This document shows positions 32,521 to 41,473 of a DNA stretch of 64,000 nt, in pieces. Below the pieces are notes generated by a model. The model was not told the DNA's origin. It did no database searches and saw only the letters and a program-made list of their open reading frames with translations. The first letter of the stretch is position 1, and every line of letters starts with the position of its first letter. Source of the stretch: Olavius sp. associated proteobacterium Delta 1 (GTDB lineage: Bacteria > Desulfobacterota > Desulfobacteria > Desulfobacterales > JAFDCJ01); the NCBI GenBank assembly GCA_902749685.1, contig CACVKW010000879.1, positions 1 through 64,000 of the forward strand, in the 5' to 3' direction. Made by a program: the position numbers and the translations under genes.

Positions 32521-34348
32521 TGTTTTCCAAATTGCGACGAGCATCTTTAAAGTCGGGATTGATTTCCAGGGCGCGGGCAAAATGCTGGTTCGCCGCAGCG
32601 ACCTGCCCGCTTTCCATCAGTATCAGACCGAGGCTATTGTGGGCGTCCGCATGCCGGGGATCAAGGGCCAGCGCTCTGGCAAAATGTTTGGCTGCATCAT
32701 CCGGGTTACCCTTATTTTTCAAGGCAATACCAAGATTATTATGAACGTCAGCATCTCTGGGGTTTTGTTCCAGAGCCGCTTCAAAATAATTAACTGCTTG
32801 GCCGTACCGGCCCTGGAGTGCCAGCGCAACGCCCATGTTATTGAGTGCTTTTAAATTATCGGGATCGAGGCGCAGGGTTTCCCCAAACTGATAGATGCCC
32901 GCTGCCAGATTCCCCTGCCGGGACAAAGCATATCCCAGATTGTAGTGCGCATCGACAAAATCGGGCTTAATTTTCAGGGCGGTCTTAAACTGCTCGACGG
33001 CTTTCGCCAGACTTCCAGCGCGCAATAAGGCTGCCCCCAGGTTGTTGTAGGGCCGCGCTTTGCCTGGAGCCTTTTCAACGCAATCCCGATAGAGGGAAAT
33101 TTCATCGGACCAGTCTTTATTTCTTTCGAATGTCCACACCGTAAAAAGGGTTCCCACAACGCACAAAGCAACCACGCCCAACCAGACTGGTTTTAAATAT
33201 CTGAATACCAGGGCAACCAGGAGGAGGATAGCCAGCATGGAGGGTAAATAATTGCGATGTTCAAACACAAGTTCCAGCCCGATGATTGAAGACTCAATTA
33301 CCAGATTGCCAAAAAACCATAAAATACAGAAAGATATGAGAGGTTCCCGTTTGGCGAGCAGAATTGCCAGGAGGATCAGAACAATGATTATCGTCATCGA
33401 CAACAGGGTTGTTATGGGGTTTGTCAGGGAATATGATAAAGCAATCTCATGATCCAGACTCAATCTCAAGGGCTGCGGCCATATCAGCAGGCTGATGTAA
33501 AATATAACGACCCGAAATTGGGTCAGCACGCGCTGGACCAGGGTAAAATCCCGGCTATTATAATCGTTCAATATTCTGACAAAAGGGTCGTTTCCAAAAT
33601 AAGCCAGTGAAATTGCTATTATAAACACTCCGAAACCGGCCAGAATCAACATATGGCGTTTCGCCCACTGTCGACTCAATTCCTGGAAAAAATACCATTC
33701 GTATAGAATGATAAACCCGGGCAGGGTGGCGGATATTTCCTTGGTGCCGAAGGCCAGCATTCCGGTCAGGATACAACCGCCCAAAAACGGCCATTTTGCC
33801 CGGCGACCGGTGCTCAGCCTAAATTTTACGTAGAGCAATAATGACAACACATAAAACATGGCCGCCAGGCTGTTCATACGCTGAACGAGGTAGGTTACCG
33901 ACTGGGTCTGCAGGGGATGAACCAGCCAGATAAACGCTGTAAAAAATGGTATCCAACCGAATTTGGCATATCGGCCACCCAGGGCGGGAGTCCGAATGGT
34001 TGCTTTCACCAAAAAATATAAAAAAATCCCGCTGGTGATGTGGATTAAAATATTCACCACATGAAAGCCCACCAGATTATACCCGTGAAAATAATAATTC
34101 AGCGCAAAGCTGATATTAGCGACCGGCCGGTTGGCTAACGGGCTTTGGAACCCGGCCCAGGCAAGGTTTTTAAAACTGAGAACTGGAACACGGATATGGG
34201 GGTTATCCCGAATGTTGTGAATGTCATCAAAAATAAAGGGACTGGTCAGGGTTTCAGTGTAGACCAGAATTATAATTACAGCCAGCAGAAAAAGCAGCAG
34301 GGTTTCATGCCTGGGAACATTCTTGATTGATGAATCACTGTTGGCCAT
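32465..34348 (-). CDS. TMTC-like GT-C membrane protein with C-terminal TPRs
   Basis: The 627-residue protein has about ten membrane segments in residues 15-410. The first periplasmic loop has the acidic motif FIFDD (D41, D42), typical of GT-C lipid-linked glycosyltransferases such as protein O-mannosyltransferase-like TMTC proteins. From ~420 come six TPR units (PYNNLGAALLRAGSLAKA, AHYNLGYALSRQGNLAAG, ALNNMGVALALQGRYGQA, VHNNLGIALKNKGNPDDA, AHNSLGLILMESGQVAAA). A role in glycosylating exported proteins is inferred from the family. The last ~15 residues (VNGVGSGNAEVGVKN) come from intergenic repeat DNA. It is the only gene in its transcript. Confidence 0.82.
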   Translation of the reverse strand: MANSDSSIKNVPRHETLLLFLLAVIIILVYTETLTSPFIFDDIHNIRDNPHIRVPVLSFKNLAWAGFQSPLANRPVANISFALNYYFHGYNLVGFHVVNILIHITSGIFLYFLVKATIRTPALGGRYAKFGWIPFFTAFIWLVHPLQTQSVTYLVQRMNSLAAMFYVLSLLLYVKFRLSTGRRAKWPFLGGCILTGMLAFGTKEISATLPGFIILYEWYFFQELSRQWAKRHMLILAGFGVFIIAISLAYFGNDPFVRILNDYNSRDFTLVQRVLTQFRVVIFYISLLIWPQPLRLSLDHEIALSYSLTNPITTLLSMTIIIVLILLAILLAKREPLISFCILWFFGNLVIESSIIGLELVFEHRNYLPSMLAILLLVALVFRYLKPVWLGVVALCVVGTLFTVWTFERNKDWSDEISLYRDCVEKAPGKARPYNNLGAALLRAGSLAKAVEQFKTALKIKPDFVDAHYNLGYALSRQGNLAAGIYQFGETLRLDPDNLKALNNMGVALALQGRYGQAVNYFEAALEQNPRDADVHNNLGIALKNKGNPDDAAKHFARALALDPRHADAHNSLGLILMESGQVAAANQHFARALEINPDFKDARRNLENRGQVNGVGSGNAEVGVKN

Positions 34349-34780
34349 TGCGGATGATAAGTAACTTTTTTAAACCGTCTGTTAGGGGACACGATGCGCA
34401 GCCTTCAGATACCAGAAGACAGCGCCTGCGCTGGACTGAAAAGCGGCCAGTCTAATCGAAGAAGAAGCTGTAGTTTCATAAAAGGGCGCTTTTAGGCGAT
34501 TGAATCTGATACTTTTCGTGCTCGTCGTCGTTCTCGTGCTCGTCCTCGTGATTCAGAATTTTATCGAGGACGAGCACGAGAACGACGACGAAGTCTGTAC
34601 TTTGTAACAGCGTGTGTAAGTTTACGAAAATGCCATTGGATTCATGAAGTTTCACACGAGACATACCGGCTTCGCATCGCCCTGCCCTGCACACCATGCG
34701 CTGTGCGCCCTACCCTACCGATGCCCATGAAGCCGCAACTCGCACCCCGCAACCTGCATCCCGCGACCCGAGCCCCACTC
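34349..34780. other. intergenic region rich in repeats
   Basis: This gap between two leftward genes holds the 27-bp hairpin at 34522-34591. At about 34650-34785 it holds a GC-rich run of cgcaacctgcatcccgcgaccc words, the reverse of phrases at 8.6 and 19.5 kb. No gene was recognised, and the open frames across it are translations of repeats. Confidence 0.6.
34522..34591. repeat. perfect 27-bp inverted repeat
   Basis: Positions 34522-34548 and 34565-34591 are exact reverse complements around a 16-base loop. Each arm is itself made of tcgtcgtcg and tcgtgctcgtcctcg words. There is no T-run after either arm, so it does not look like a terminator, although an RNA hairpin of this length would be very stable. 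Confidence 0.9.
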
Positions 34781-36031
34781 TCATCTTGGAAGAATCCCGG
34801 AAGTGAAACCGTCTTTTGCCAGTTGTTCGGAAAGCCGTTTGGCCTCCTTCCGGGTTTCATACGCACCAATCAATAGTCTGGTTTTGCCGGGCTGATTTCG
34901 AACTGGAAGACTGTAAGTGGTGTAGCCTTTAGCCCGCAACCTGGTGATGACTTCATTCGCTGCCGGCTTAGAATCGAAAAGCCCCACCTGGACGGTATAG
35001 GGTTTGCGTGTCACCTGGACATATTGAAATTTTCTCTTTTCCAATTCGACAGCGGCGCTTTGGGCCTCGGCCCGGGATCGGTACGAACCGATAAAAACCC
35101 GATGCCAGTCGCCCTTCCCCGGGATATGAACCGGGCAGGAAAAAGCAGGATCGCCCTTATTTGCCAGAGTTGTGGCGATCCGGGCGGATTTGGCCGGATC
35201 TCGATAAGCACTGACCTGAATCGTATAAGGATAGGGTCCGGCAAATACGGCTGTGTTCTGGTGTGCCGCAGGCGACGGCATGTTGCGTTCGGCTCCAGTT
35301 CCGAGAGGCTTGTTAAACTTCTCAGGTCCACCCCGGGGGCTTGAACTAGCGTAATTAATTCGCAGGGCTTGGCCGGCTTTATAAGTATTTAAGTGATCAA
35401 TGTAAACAGCAAGCCGATCGGTTCTTTCCTGCTGGATCAGCATATATACAACCCGTTTCTGGGTAGATATTGCTTCGTCGAATTGACCATTAGCCGCATA
35501 TGCTGCTGCCAGGGTATCCAGCGAATCAATGCCTGCATTAATCTCCACCGCCTGTTGCGCCAGCACGACAGCCTCTTTTCCGTTTCGATAATCCGTCTGC
35601 GAACTTGTCGCCAGGATCCAGGCTTTGATGTTGTATGCATCCACTAACACAGGATTAATTTCAATGGCCTGGGAAAGGTCATTGAGTGCCTGGCTGAGAT
35701 TGCCTTTTCGAACCCAGGCAAAGCCGCGGTTATGCAAAGCCTCGGCGTATCCGGGCTTGATTTGCAGTGCCATGGTATAGTCGGCGACAGCGCCATCGAA
35801 GTCGCCCTGATAGGTCAGGGCGACGCCCCTGTAATTATAAGCTTCAAAATCTCCGGCAATCAGTTCAATGGCAGTCGAAAAGGCTTCGATAGCCATGTCG
35901 TATTGCTGGGCCCTGCTCAACATAAGGCCTTTTTCAAACCAGTCTTCTTGCGCCAAAACCTGGTGCGGCAGCGAAAAACTGAATACCAGCAGCAGCGTTG
36001 CCCGCAATGCCCTGAGGTTAATTATCTTCAT
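34781..36031 (-). CDS. exported TPR protein with two SPOR domains
   Basis: ATG 36031 (MKIINLRALRATLLLVFSFS, ending HQVLAQ) gives a clear signal peptide; the open frame runs 28 codons further without merit. The mature protein has about four TPRs (WFEKGLMLSRAQQYDMAIEA, YNYRGVALTYQGDFDGAV, LHNRGFAWVRKGNLSQAL). It ends with two SPOR domains near the C-terminus (PYTIQVSAYRDPAKSA, then KPYTVQVGLFDSKPAANEV). SPOR domains bind denuded glycan, so the protein probably localises to septal or remodelled peptidoglycan. It is transcribed divergently from the kinase at 36199. Confidence 0.87.
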   Translation of the reverse strand: MKIINLRALRATLLLVFSFSLPHQVLAQEDWFEKGLMLSRAQQYDMAIEAFSTAIELIAGDFEAYNYRGVALTYQGDFDGAVADYTMALQIKPGYAEALHNRGFAWVRKGNLSQALNDLSQAIEINPVLVDAYNIKAWILATSSQTDYRNGKEAVVLAQQAVEINAGIDSLDTLAAAYAANGQFDEAISTQKRVVYMLIQQERTDRLAVYIDHLNTYKAGQALRINYASSSPRGGPEKFNKPLGTGAERNMPSPAAHQNTAVFAGPYPYTIQVSAYRDPAKSARIATTLANKGDPAFSCPVHIPGKGDWHRVFIGSYRSRAEAQSAAVELEKRKFQYVQVTRKPYTVQVGLFDSKPAANEVITRLRAKGYTTYSLPVRNQPGKTRLLIGAYETRKEAKRLSEQLAKDGFTSGILPR

Positions 36032-36198
36032 GACCCGATCACATGGTTGCCGTATTTTATAAATGCTATATTTCTGATTTTCAATTTTATTTAATAATAC
36101 CGGAAATTTGTCCAAAAAGCAATCACCCGGACAGGAAATAAAATTTGACAGAGTTGGTGTTTTTTAATATCGTTCATTGTTAAATTCGGGGAAGCAAC

Positions 36199-38001
36199 GT
36201 GACGCATAAAAAAGATTTCAAAAATACCATAATGGATTCGATGGTTATCACCGGCATTGGCCTGGCCTGTTTTTACTGGGTCTGCGAATCTTTCATGTAT
36301 TTTTTTTTAGAACCGGAAGCCAATTTTTTTCAATATCTCCTGGGACCGGATATTTTTCAAATCTGGACACGGGTCTTAGTGCTGTGTCTGTTTGCCATAT
36401 TCGGATCTCATGTCCAATACACGTTCAGCAAACGTAAAGCCGCTGATGACGCTTTGCGGAAAAGCGAGGAGAAATATCGAACCATCCTCGAAAGTATTGA
36501 AGAAGGCTATTTTGAAACCGATCTCGCAGGTAATTTAACTTTCTTCAGCAACCCCTTTTGTATAATTCTGGGTTATTCCCGCAGCCAGTTGATCGGTATG
36601 AATACCCGCCAGTATACCACCCCTGAGACCGCGGATAAAATGGACCGGATCACCGAGCAACTCCTGCAGTCCGGCATGCCTAAAAATGTAACGAGTTATG
36701 ATGTAATCCGTCCCGCTGGCAACAAGGTGTTGCTTGAGCTATCGTTCTCAATACTGAAAGATCCGGCTGATGGGCCGATTGGATTTAAGGGCGTGCTGCG
36801 CGATGTTTCCGTGCGCAAAAAGACCGAAAAGGAGAAGCATAAACTTGAAACACACCTTCAACAGGCGCAAAAGATGGAATCCATCGGGACCCTGGCTGGC
36901 GGCATTGCCCACGATTTCAATAACATTTTGATGGGAATTCAAGGTAATGCATCGTTGATGCTGCTGAAAATAGACTCGGAGCACCCGAATCATGAAAAAA
37001 TAAAAAACATCGAAACTTATGTACAGAACGGCACCACACTGACCAAACAGTTGCTCGGCTTTGCCCGCCGCGGGAAATATCTCGTTAAGGCCACCGATCT
37101 CAATGAAATCATCGACAAGTCTTCCTCACTGTTTGCCAGGACTAGAAAGGAAATTCAGGTACATACCAACCTTTACGAATCGATTTGGACGGCGGAAGTG
37201 GATCGAGGCCAAATCGAACAGGTTCTGTTAAACATGTACGTTAATGCCTGGCAAGCCATGCTCGATGGCGGTGATCTGTATCTCAGCACTGAAAATGTTA
37301 CGCTGGATCGCAGCTACGTCAAACCCTACAAAGTGGAACCCGGCCGGTATGTTAAAATCTCGATTTCCGATACCGGTGTCGGGATTGACAAAGAAACACA
37401 GGATCGGATATTTGAGCCGTTTTTCACCACCAAAGAAATGGGACGCGGAACCGGATTGGGACTGGCCTCTGTGTATGGTATCATAAAGAGCCACGGAGGT
37501 TACATAAATGTTTACAGCGAATTGGACCAGGGAACGACCTTCACCATTTATCTGCCGGCATCGGGCAAAGAAGCCGTCGAAGATGCGGAATTGACAGCGA
37601 ACATAATTAAAGGCAGCGGAACCATTCTTTTGATCGATGATGAAAAAATGATCCTTGAAGTCGGCCGCGAACTACTGGAAGAACTTGGTTATACCGTGTT
37701 GCCGGCCATGAGCGGTCAGGAGGCGATTGACATTTTTCAAAAAGACCAGAATAATGTCGATATGATCATCATGGACATGATCATGCCCGGTATGAGCGGC
37801 AGCGAAACCTTTGATCGCCTGAGAAAAATCAACCCGGATGTAAAAATTTTGCTATCAAGCGGATACAGTGTAAACGGCCAGGCGACCAACATCCTGCAGC
37901 GCGGTTGTGACGGTTTCATTCAAAAACCGTTTAACATGAATCAACTGGCTGAAAGAATTCTAAAAATCATGCCCAGTCAGGCGCAAAGGATTGAAAAATG
38001 A
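36199..38001 (+). CDS. membrane PAS sensor histidine kinase with C-terminal receiver
   Basis: The 600-residue hybrid kinase has two membrane segments (~15-35 and ~50-72) linked by a short loop with GPDIFQIWTR. A PAS domain (~90-210), a dimerisation/phosphoacceptor helix (LAGGIAHDFNNIL, H238), a HATPase (N box near 345, DTGVGIDKETQDRIFEPFFT, GTGLGLASV) and a C-terminal receiver (ILLIDDEKMI, phosphoacceptor D526, K in QKPF) follow. The signal is unknown. The N-terminal module is closely similar to that of the 920-residue kinase at 57170. The last codons and TGA stop lie inside a repeat arm. Confidence 0.92.
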   Translation: MTHKKDFKNTIMDSMVITGIGLACFYWVCESFMYFFLEPEANFFQYLLGPDIFQIWTRVLVLCLFAIFGSHVQYTFSKRKAADDALRKSEEKYRTILESIEEGYFETDLAGNLTFFSNPFCIILGYSRSQLIGMNTRQYTTPETADKMDRITEQLLQSGMPKNVTSYDVIRPAGNKVLLELSFSILKDPADGPIGFKGVLRDVSVRKKTEKEKHKLETHLQQAQKMESIGTLAGGIAHDFNNILMGIQGNASLMLLKIDSEHPNHEKIKNIETYVQNGTTLTKQLLGFARRGKYLVKATDLNEIIDKSSSLFARTRKEIQVHTNLYESIWTAEVDRGQIEQVLLNMYVNAWQAMLDGGDLYLSTENVTLDRSYVKPYKVEPGRYVKISISDTGVGIDKETQDRIFEPFFTTKEMGRGTGLGLASVYGIIKSHGGYINVYSELDQGTTFTIYLPASGKEAVEDAELTANIIKGSGTILLIDDEKMILEVGRELLEELGYTVLPAMSGQEAIDIFQKDQNNVDMIIMDMIMPGMSGSETFDRLRKINPDVKILLSSGYSVNGQATNILQRGCDGFIQKPFNMNQLAERILKIMPSQAQRIEK

Positions 38002-38105
38002 AGATTGAAGATGGTTTTGTTGCGCAATATTTACCCCCTCATGTTAAAAACAGATAGAATTCCTCAAATATTCAATCTTCAAGTCTTCAATATTAAATCA
38101 TCTTC
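37986..38105. repeat. inverted pair of attgaa-word repeats between convergent genes
   Basis: The left arm (37988-38012) carries ggattgaaaaatgaagattg. The core GATAGAATTCC lies at 38053-38063 and is followed by the right arm ttcaatcttcaagtcttcaat to about 38105, continuing into the end of the helicase gene. The left arm provides the kinase stop and the right arm reaches the helicase stop (38108-38110). Confidence 0.75.
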
Positions 38106-38107
38106 TT

Positions 38108-40207
38108 TCAATATTCATTAATTACGGGTTCCCGCAATATCAGCTCGATACATTTCGCAGCAGTAGCTGCGGCCTCGGGAAAGACATCTTTCAAGTTTCG
38201 AATATGCCTGAGGTTATCGGCAGTTCTTAATATCAGCATGGCCAGATTCCCTTCCTCAATTTCAGCAATTCTCAGTGCCTTTTCCCATGGTTGTCCCTGG
38301 GCCCAGGCGCAAACCGTAGCGGCCGGACGCAACTGCAGCGACCGAACCTCAAATTTTTGCTGTTTCATCTTAACCGCAAAGGGTTGCAAGCCTTTGGACA
38401 CCTTTTTAAATGCCTTAACCAGCGAATCAGGCATCAATTTTGGATTGATATGATCATCGACTTCGCGCTCATTTACAAACGAAGCAATAATTCCGGCCAG
38501 AATTTCCGGATCCGACTGCGGAAAGATTCCGCGCCGAAAGCCTTCGGCAATCAACAGCGGTTGATCCACTCTCAACTGAGATGCCCACCTGCCGTCTGCG
38601 GTTAACTCATTTTCAGCTGACACAAAGCCGGTCGCCTTTAAAAAATTAAGATGCCGCAAAAAATCCGGCCAGAGATACTTATGGCCTTCAGAGGCGCCCT
38701 TTCGGGGGCTGGGCTGGTTGATCAAATAATTGGCAAATGACTTTTGCAGCAACTCTTCAATCTGCGCCGGAGTGTGGGAAAGCAGTAAATTGAGTACCAT
38801 TGAAAAATTAATTTTAATCTGGCTGATGACGGCAGATGGCGGTGAGTAAAGCAATTGACCGATTAGCCGGACATCCATAAATTTATCGGGTATCAATAGT
38901 GCAAAACCGATATTGTCCATCCCCCGGCGACCGGCTCTACCGGTCATCTGGTGAAACTCGGTAGCGGTCAGGGGTAAAAAATCCTTGCCGTTAAAGCGGT
39001 CCGAATTGAAAAATACAACGGTCCTGGCCGGGAAATTCACGCCAGCGGCGACAGTCGAGGTTGCAAATACGGCATCCAACAGGCCTTTGGTCATTAACCC
39101 CTCCAGCACCAGTTTCCATGCAGGCAGTTGACCGCTGTGATGGGCGCCGACAGCCGCTTCTTCCAGATACCATCGCTGGCGGTGCTTGGCGATGTGCGGC
39201 ATGTGCCGGAGGTATTGCGCCATTTTTTGCCGGATTTGCTCCTGACGCAATGAACCGCTTACCAGGTGGTCGCGACAGGATTCCAGCGCCCGGTCGCAGT
39301 CAGCCCGGGACTTTAGGAAGAAAATTGCCGGCAGGAGATCATATTTTCGCAGGACCCGCAAAATATCGCCAAAAGGAGGGGATCGATGATAAAGACCCCG
39401 GCGTCGCCGGGGTCTGGTTTTAATGTATTGATTGACCTTTTTATCAAGCGCTTGCCGGCTGCCGGAATTGGCCGGTGCCAGCAGCGGCAGCAGGGTACCC
39501 GAAGGATGAAAAAAAAGTGGATACAACGAAACCGGTCGGACGGTTTCTTCAATGACCGTACACGCTGTCGAACGAATTTTGGCAAGCCAGTCGGCAATTT
39601 GGCCGGCATTGCCGATGGTTGCCGATAAGAGCAGCAGCGGGATTCGAGACGGCAGATATATCATGATCTCTTCCCACACGACACCGCGTTCCTCATCGCC
39701 AAGAAAATGGGCTTCGTCCAAAATTACGAAATCTGTGGCTAGAGATACGCCGTGATGCATGGCATCATAGAGCTGATTGCGTAAAATTTCGGTGGTACCG
39801 ACAATAATCGGCGCTTCAGGGTTTTCCCGGTGATCCCCGGTAAGAATTCCGACATTTCCAGCACCGAATATAGCTGAAAATTCAGCGTATTTCGCATTGC
39901 TCAGCGCCTTCAACGGACAGGCATACCAGCATTTGCCGCCGGCTTCATGAATACGGGCAATGGCGCGTTCAGCGATCCATGTTTTGCCGGCTCCCGTGGG
40001 GGCGGTGACCAGACAGTCGGATCGCTGTATCGCCGCCAGGGCATCGATCTGGAAGGGGTCCGGTCTGAATACCCGACTTGGCGGTATTCCAATGCCTGCA
40101 AACACTTTTTTCAGCCTGGCATCCGCCCCGGGCTCCAGTTGCTTGCGGCGGCCCTTTTTGCGAATACGGCGTTTTGACCTGGGGAAATGCGGTTTGTGAC
40201 GGTGCAT
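38108..40207 (-). CDS. Ski2-like DEAD/DEAH-box helicase
   Basis: The 699-residue SF2 helicase starts with a very basic tail (residues 9-23). Motifs: FQIDALAAIQ (Q-like), APTGAGKTW (69-77), PLKALSNAKY (Ia), VGTTEILRNQ (Ib), VILDEAHFLGD (II, near 161-171), LLLSATIGN (III), VGAHHSGQLPAWK (IV), FATSTVAAGVNFPARTVVF (V) and EFHQMTGRAGRRGMD (VI). This set matches the Ski2/Mtr4/HelY group of RNA helicases that feed substrates to nucleases or act in RNA surveillance. The bacterial role is poorly known. A C-terminal helical domain follows. The CooC gene lies upstream on the same strand, 220 bases away across a repeat pair. Confidence 0.9.
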   Translation of the reverse strand: MHRHKPHFPRSKRRIRKKGRRKQLEPGADARLKKVFAGIGIPPSRVFRPDPFQIDALAAIQRSDCLVTAPTGAGKTWIAERAIARIHEAGGKCWYACPLKALSNAKYAEFSAIFGAGNVGILTGDHRENPEAPIIVGTTEILRNQLYDAMHHGVSLATDFVILDEAHFLGDEERGVVWEEIMIYLPSRIPLLLLSATIGNAGQIADWLAKIRSTACTVIEETVRPVSLYPLFFHPSGTLLPLLAPANSGSRQALDKKVNQYIKTRPRRRRGLYHRSPPFGDILRVLRKYDLLPAIFFLKSRADCDRALESCRDHLVSGSLRQEQIRQKMAQYLRHMPHIAKHRQRWYLEEAAVGAHHSGQLPAWKLVLEGLMTKGLLDAVFATSTVAAGVNFPARTVVFFNSDRFNGKDFLPLTATEFHQMTGRAGRRGMDNIGFALLIPDKFMDVRLIGQLLYSPPSAVISQIKINFSMVLNLLLSHTPAQIEELLQKSFANYLINQPSPRKGASEGHKYLWPDFLRHLNFLKATGFVSAENELTADGRWASQLRVDQPLLIAEGFRRGIFPQSDPEILAGIIASFVNEREVDDHINPKLMPDSLVKAFKKVSKGLQPFAVKMKQQKFEVRSLQLRPAATVCAWAQGQPWEKALRIAEIEEGNLAMLILRTADNLRHIRNLKDVFPEAAATAAKCIELILREPVINEY

Positions 40208-40208
40208 A

Positions 40209-40437
40209 ATGTCTGATTGAAGATTGAAGATTTATGGCATTCTATCATTAAAAACGCATGATGCTTTAACCTTCAGGGTTCAGGGTTAGAATGATTCAAT
40301 TGATCTGCTTGGAAAGCAAATTCGTCACGCAGCAGCAATTTTAGGGAGAAAACACCGCGACCATTCAATAATTTTAAATCGACAGCATTCCATAATTATT
40401 CAATATTCACTCTTCAATATTCAATCTTTATAGCTTT
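40209..40437. repeat. large inverted repeat pair with cores on both sides
   Basis: The left arm 40214-40233 (gattgaagattgaagattta) runs into GGCATTCTATC (40236-40246). On the far side, GACAGCATTCC (40381-40391) runs into attcaatattcactcttcaa up to about 40427. The cores and arms are imperfect inverted copies of each other 135 bases apart. It fills the gap between the helicase start and the CooC stop. Confidence 0.75.
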
Positions 40438-41183
40438 GCAATCATGGATTCGACCTGAGCCTTTGAGGGAGAATCCACGTCAAAGGGCGAAATCCCGCTC
40501 AGATCCGCTTCGATCAGGGCCTCATCATAGGGCAGAAAACCGAGGAACTCAAAATCGTTCAAATGGTTTTGCAGAAACTCGCGGTCTTTATCACCCCGGA
40601 TTTTATTGCCAACCACGGCAATGGCATTCAAACCGATCTCGCCGGCCAGTCGCCGGATATGTTCGGCCGTGTCAATGCTGCGCCGACCCGGCTCAACCAC
40701 GACGATCAGCTTGTCAACAGCCTTGGCGGTTGCTCGCCCAAGGTGTTCAATGCCGGCTTCCATATCCATGACCACGACCTCGTCCCGCACTAGCACAATG
40801 TGCATGACCAATGCTCGTAACAGTGTGCTTTCCGGACAGATACAGCCGGATCCACCCTTTTTGACTCCACCCAGACGCATGAGTTTGATGTTTTCCAGAG
40901 TGGCCGATAGCGCATCCGGTAAATCATCCACTTTCGGGTTTAGCTTGAAAAAACCGCCGATACTACCGGGTTGGGCCCCGGTTCGATCAAGGACAAGTTC
41001 CTTCATCTCGGCGATCGGAACGATGCGCTCGGCATTTTCAATGCCGACACCGGCTGCCAAATTTGCATCCGGATCCGCGTCAATAGCCAACACCCGTTTG
41101 CCGCTCTGATTAAATGTCCGTATCAACAGGGATGATAAAGTGGTTTTACCGACTCCGCCCTTGCCGCTGACTGCTAGTTTCAT
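40428..41183 (-). CDS. cooC: CooC-type nickel-insertion ATPase (MinD/SIMIBI family)
   Basis: The 251-residue P-loop NTPase has the deviant Walker A GKGGVGKTT (7-15), IDADPDANLA, the CooC-specific CxC metal site (GSGCICPE, C114 and C116) and DMEAGIEHLGR (switch region). CooC supports nickel loading of carbon monoxide dehydrogenase or of acetyl-CoA synthase. No CODH/ACS gene is in the window, so it is an orphan copy here. The window does not show which enzyme it serves. Confidence 0.9.
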   Translation of the reverse strand: MKLAVSGKGGVGKTTLSSLLIRTFNQSGKRVLAIDADPDANLAAGVGIENAERIVPIAEMKELVLDRTGAQPGSIGGFFKLNPKVDDLPDALSATLENIKLMRLGGVKKGGSGCICPESTLLRALVMHIVLVRDEVVVMDMEAGIEHLGRATAKAVDKLIVVVEPGRRSIDTAEHIRRLAGEIGLNAIAVVGNKIRGDKDREFLQNHLNDFEFLGFLPYDEALIEADLSGISPFDVDSPSKAQVESMIAKL

Positions 41184-41473
41184 ACCGGTATCCTTTCTGT
41201 GTCCTTAACATTTTTTGCAAGTATCAATATAACACAGGATATCGGGCGGGCAAGAGGCAAGGGGTTACGCGGAGAATAAAAGTAAAGACTCCGGGCTCGG
41301 CTTCCGGCCCATGGGGTATATAGCCCAGAGGGCGAATCCGGCTTTGAGTTGGTTCCGATTTGGAACGCTGTCTAGATGCCTCGGTCTGAATCACACCCAA
41401 CACGCCGAACGGTCTTATCGGAAAAGCCAATTTTCGGCGACTTGATCCCGGGGACCAGGTAGTCGATATTGAA

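Noticed and set aside
34476..34697. 73-codon minus-strand open frame over the 27-bp hairpin
   Set aside because: Its middle is a translation of the inverted repeat (DEHENDDEHEK) and it has no domain.
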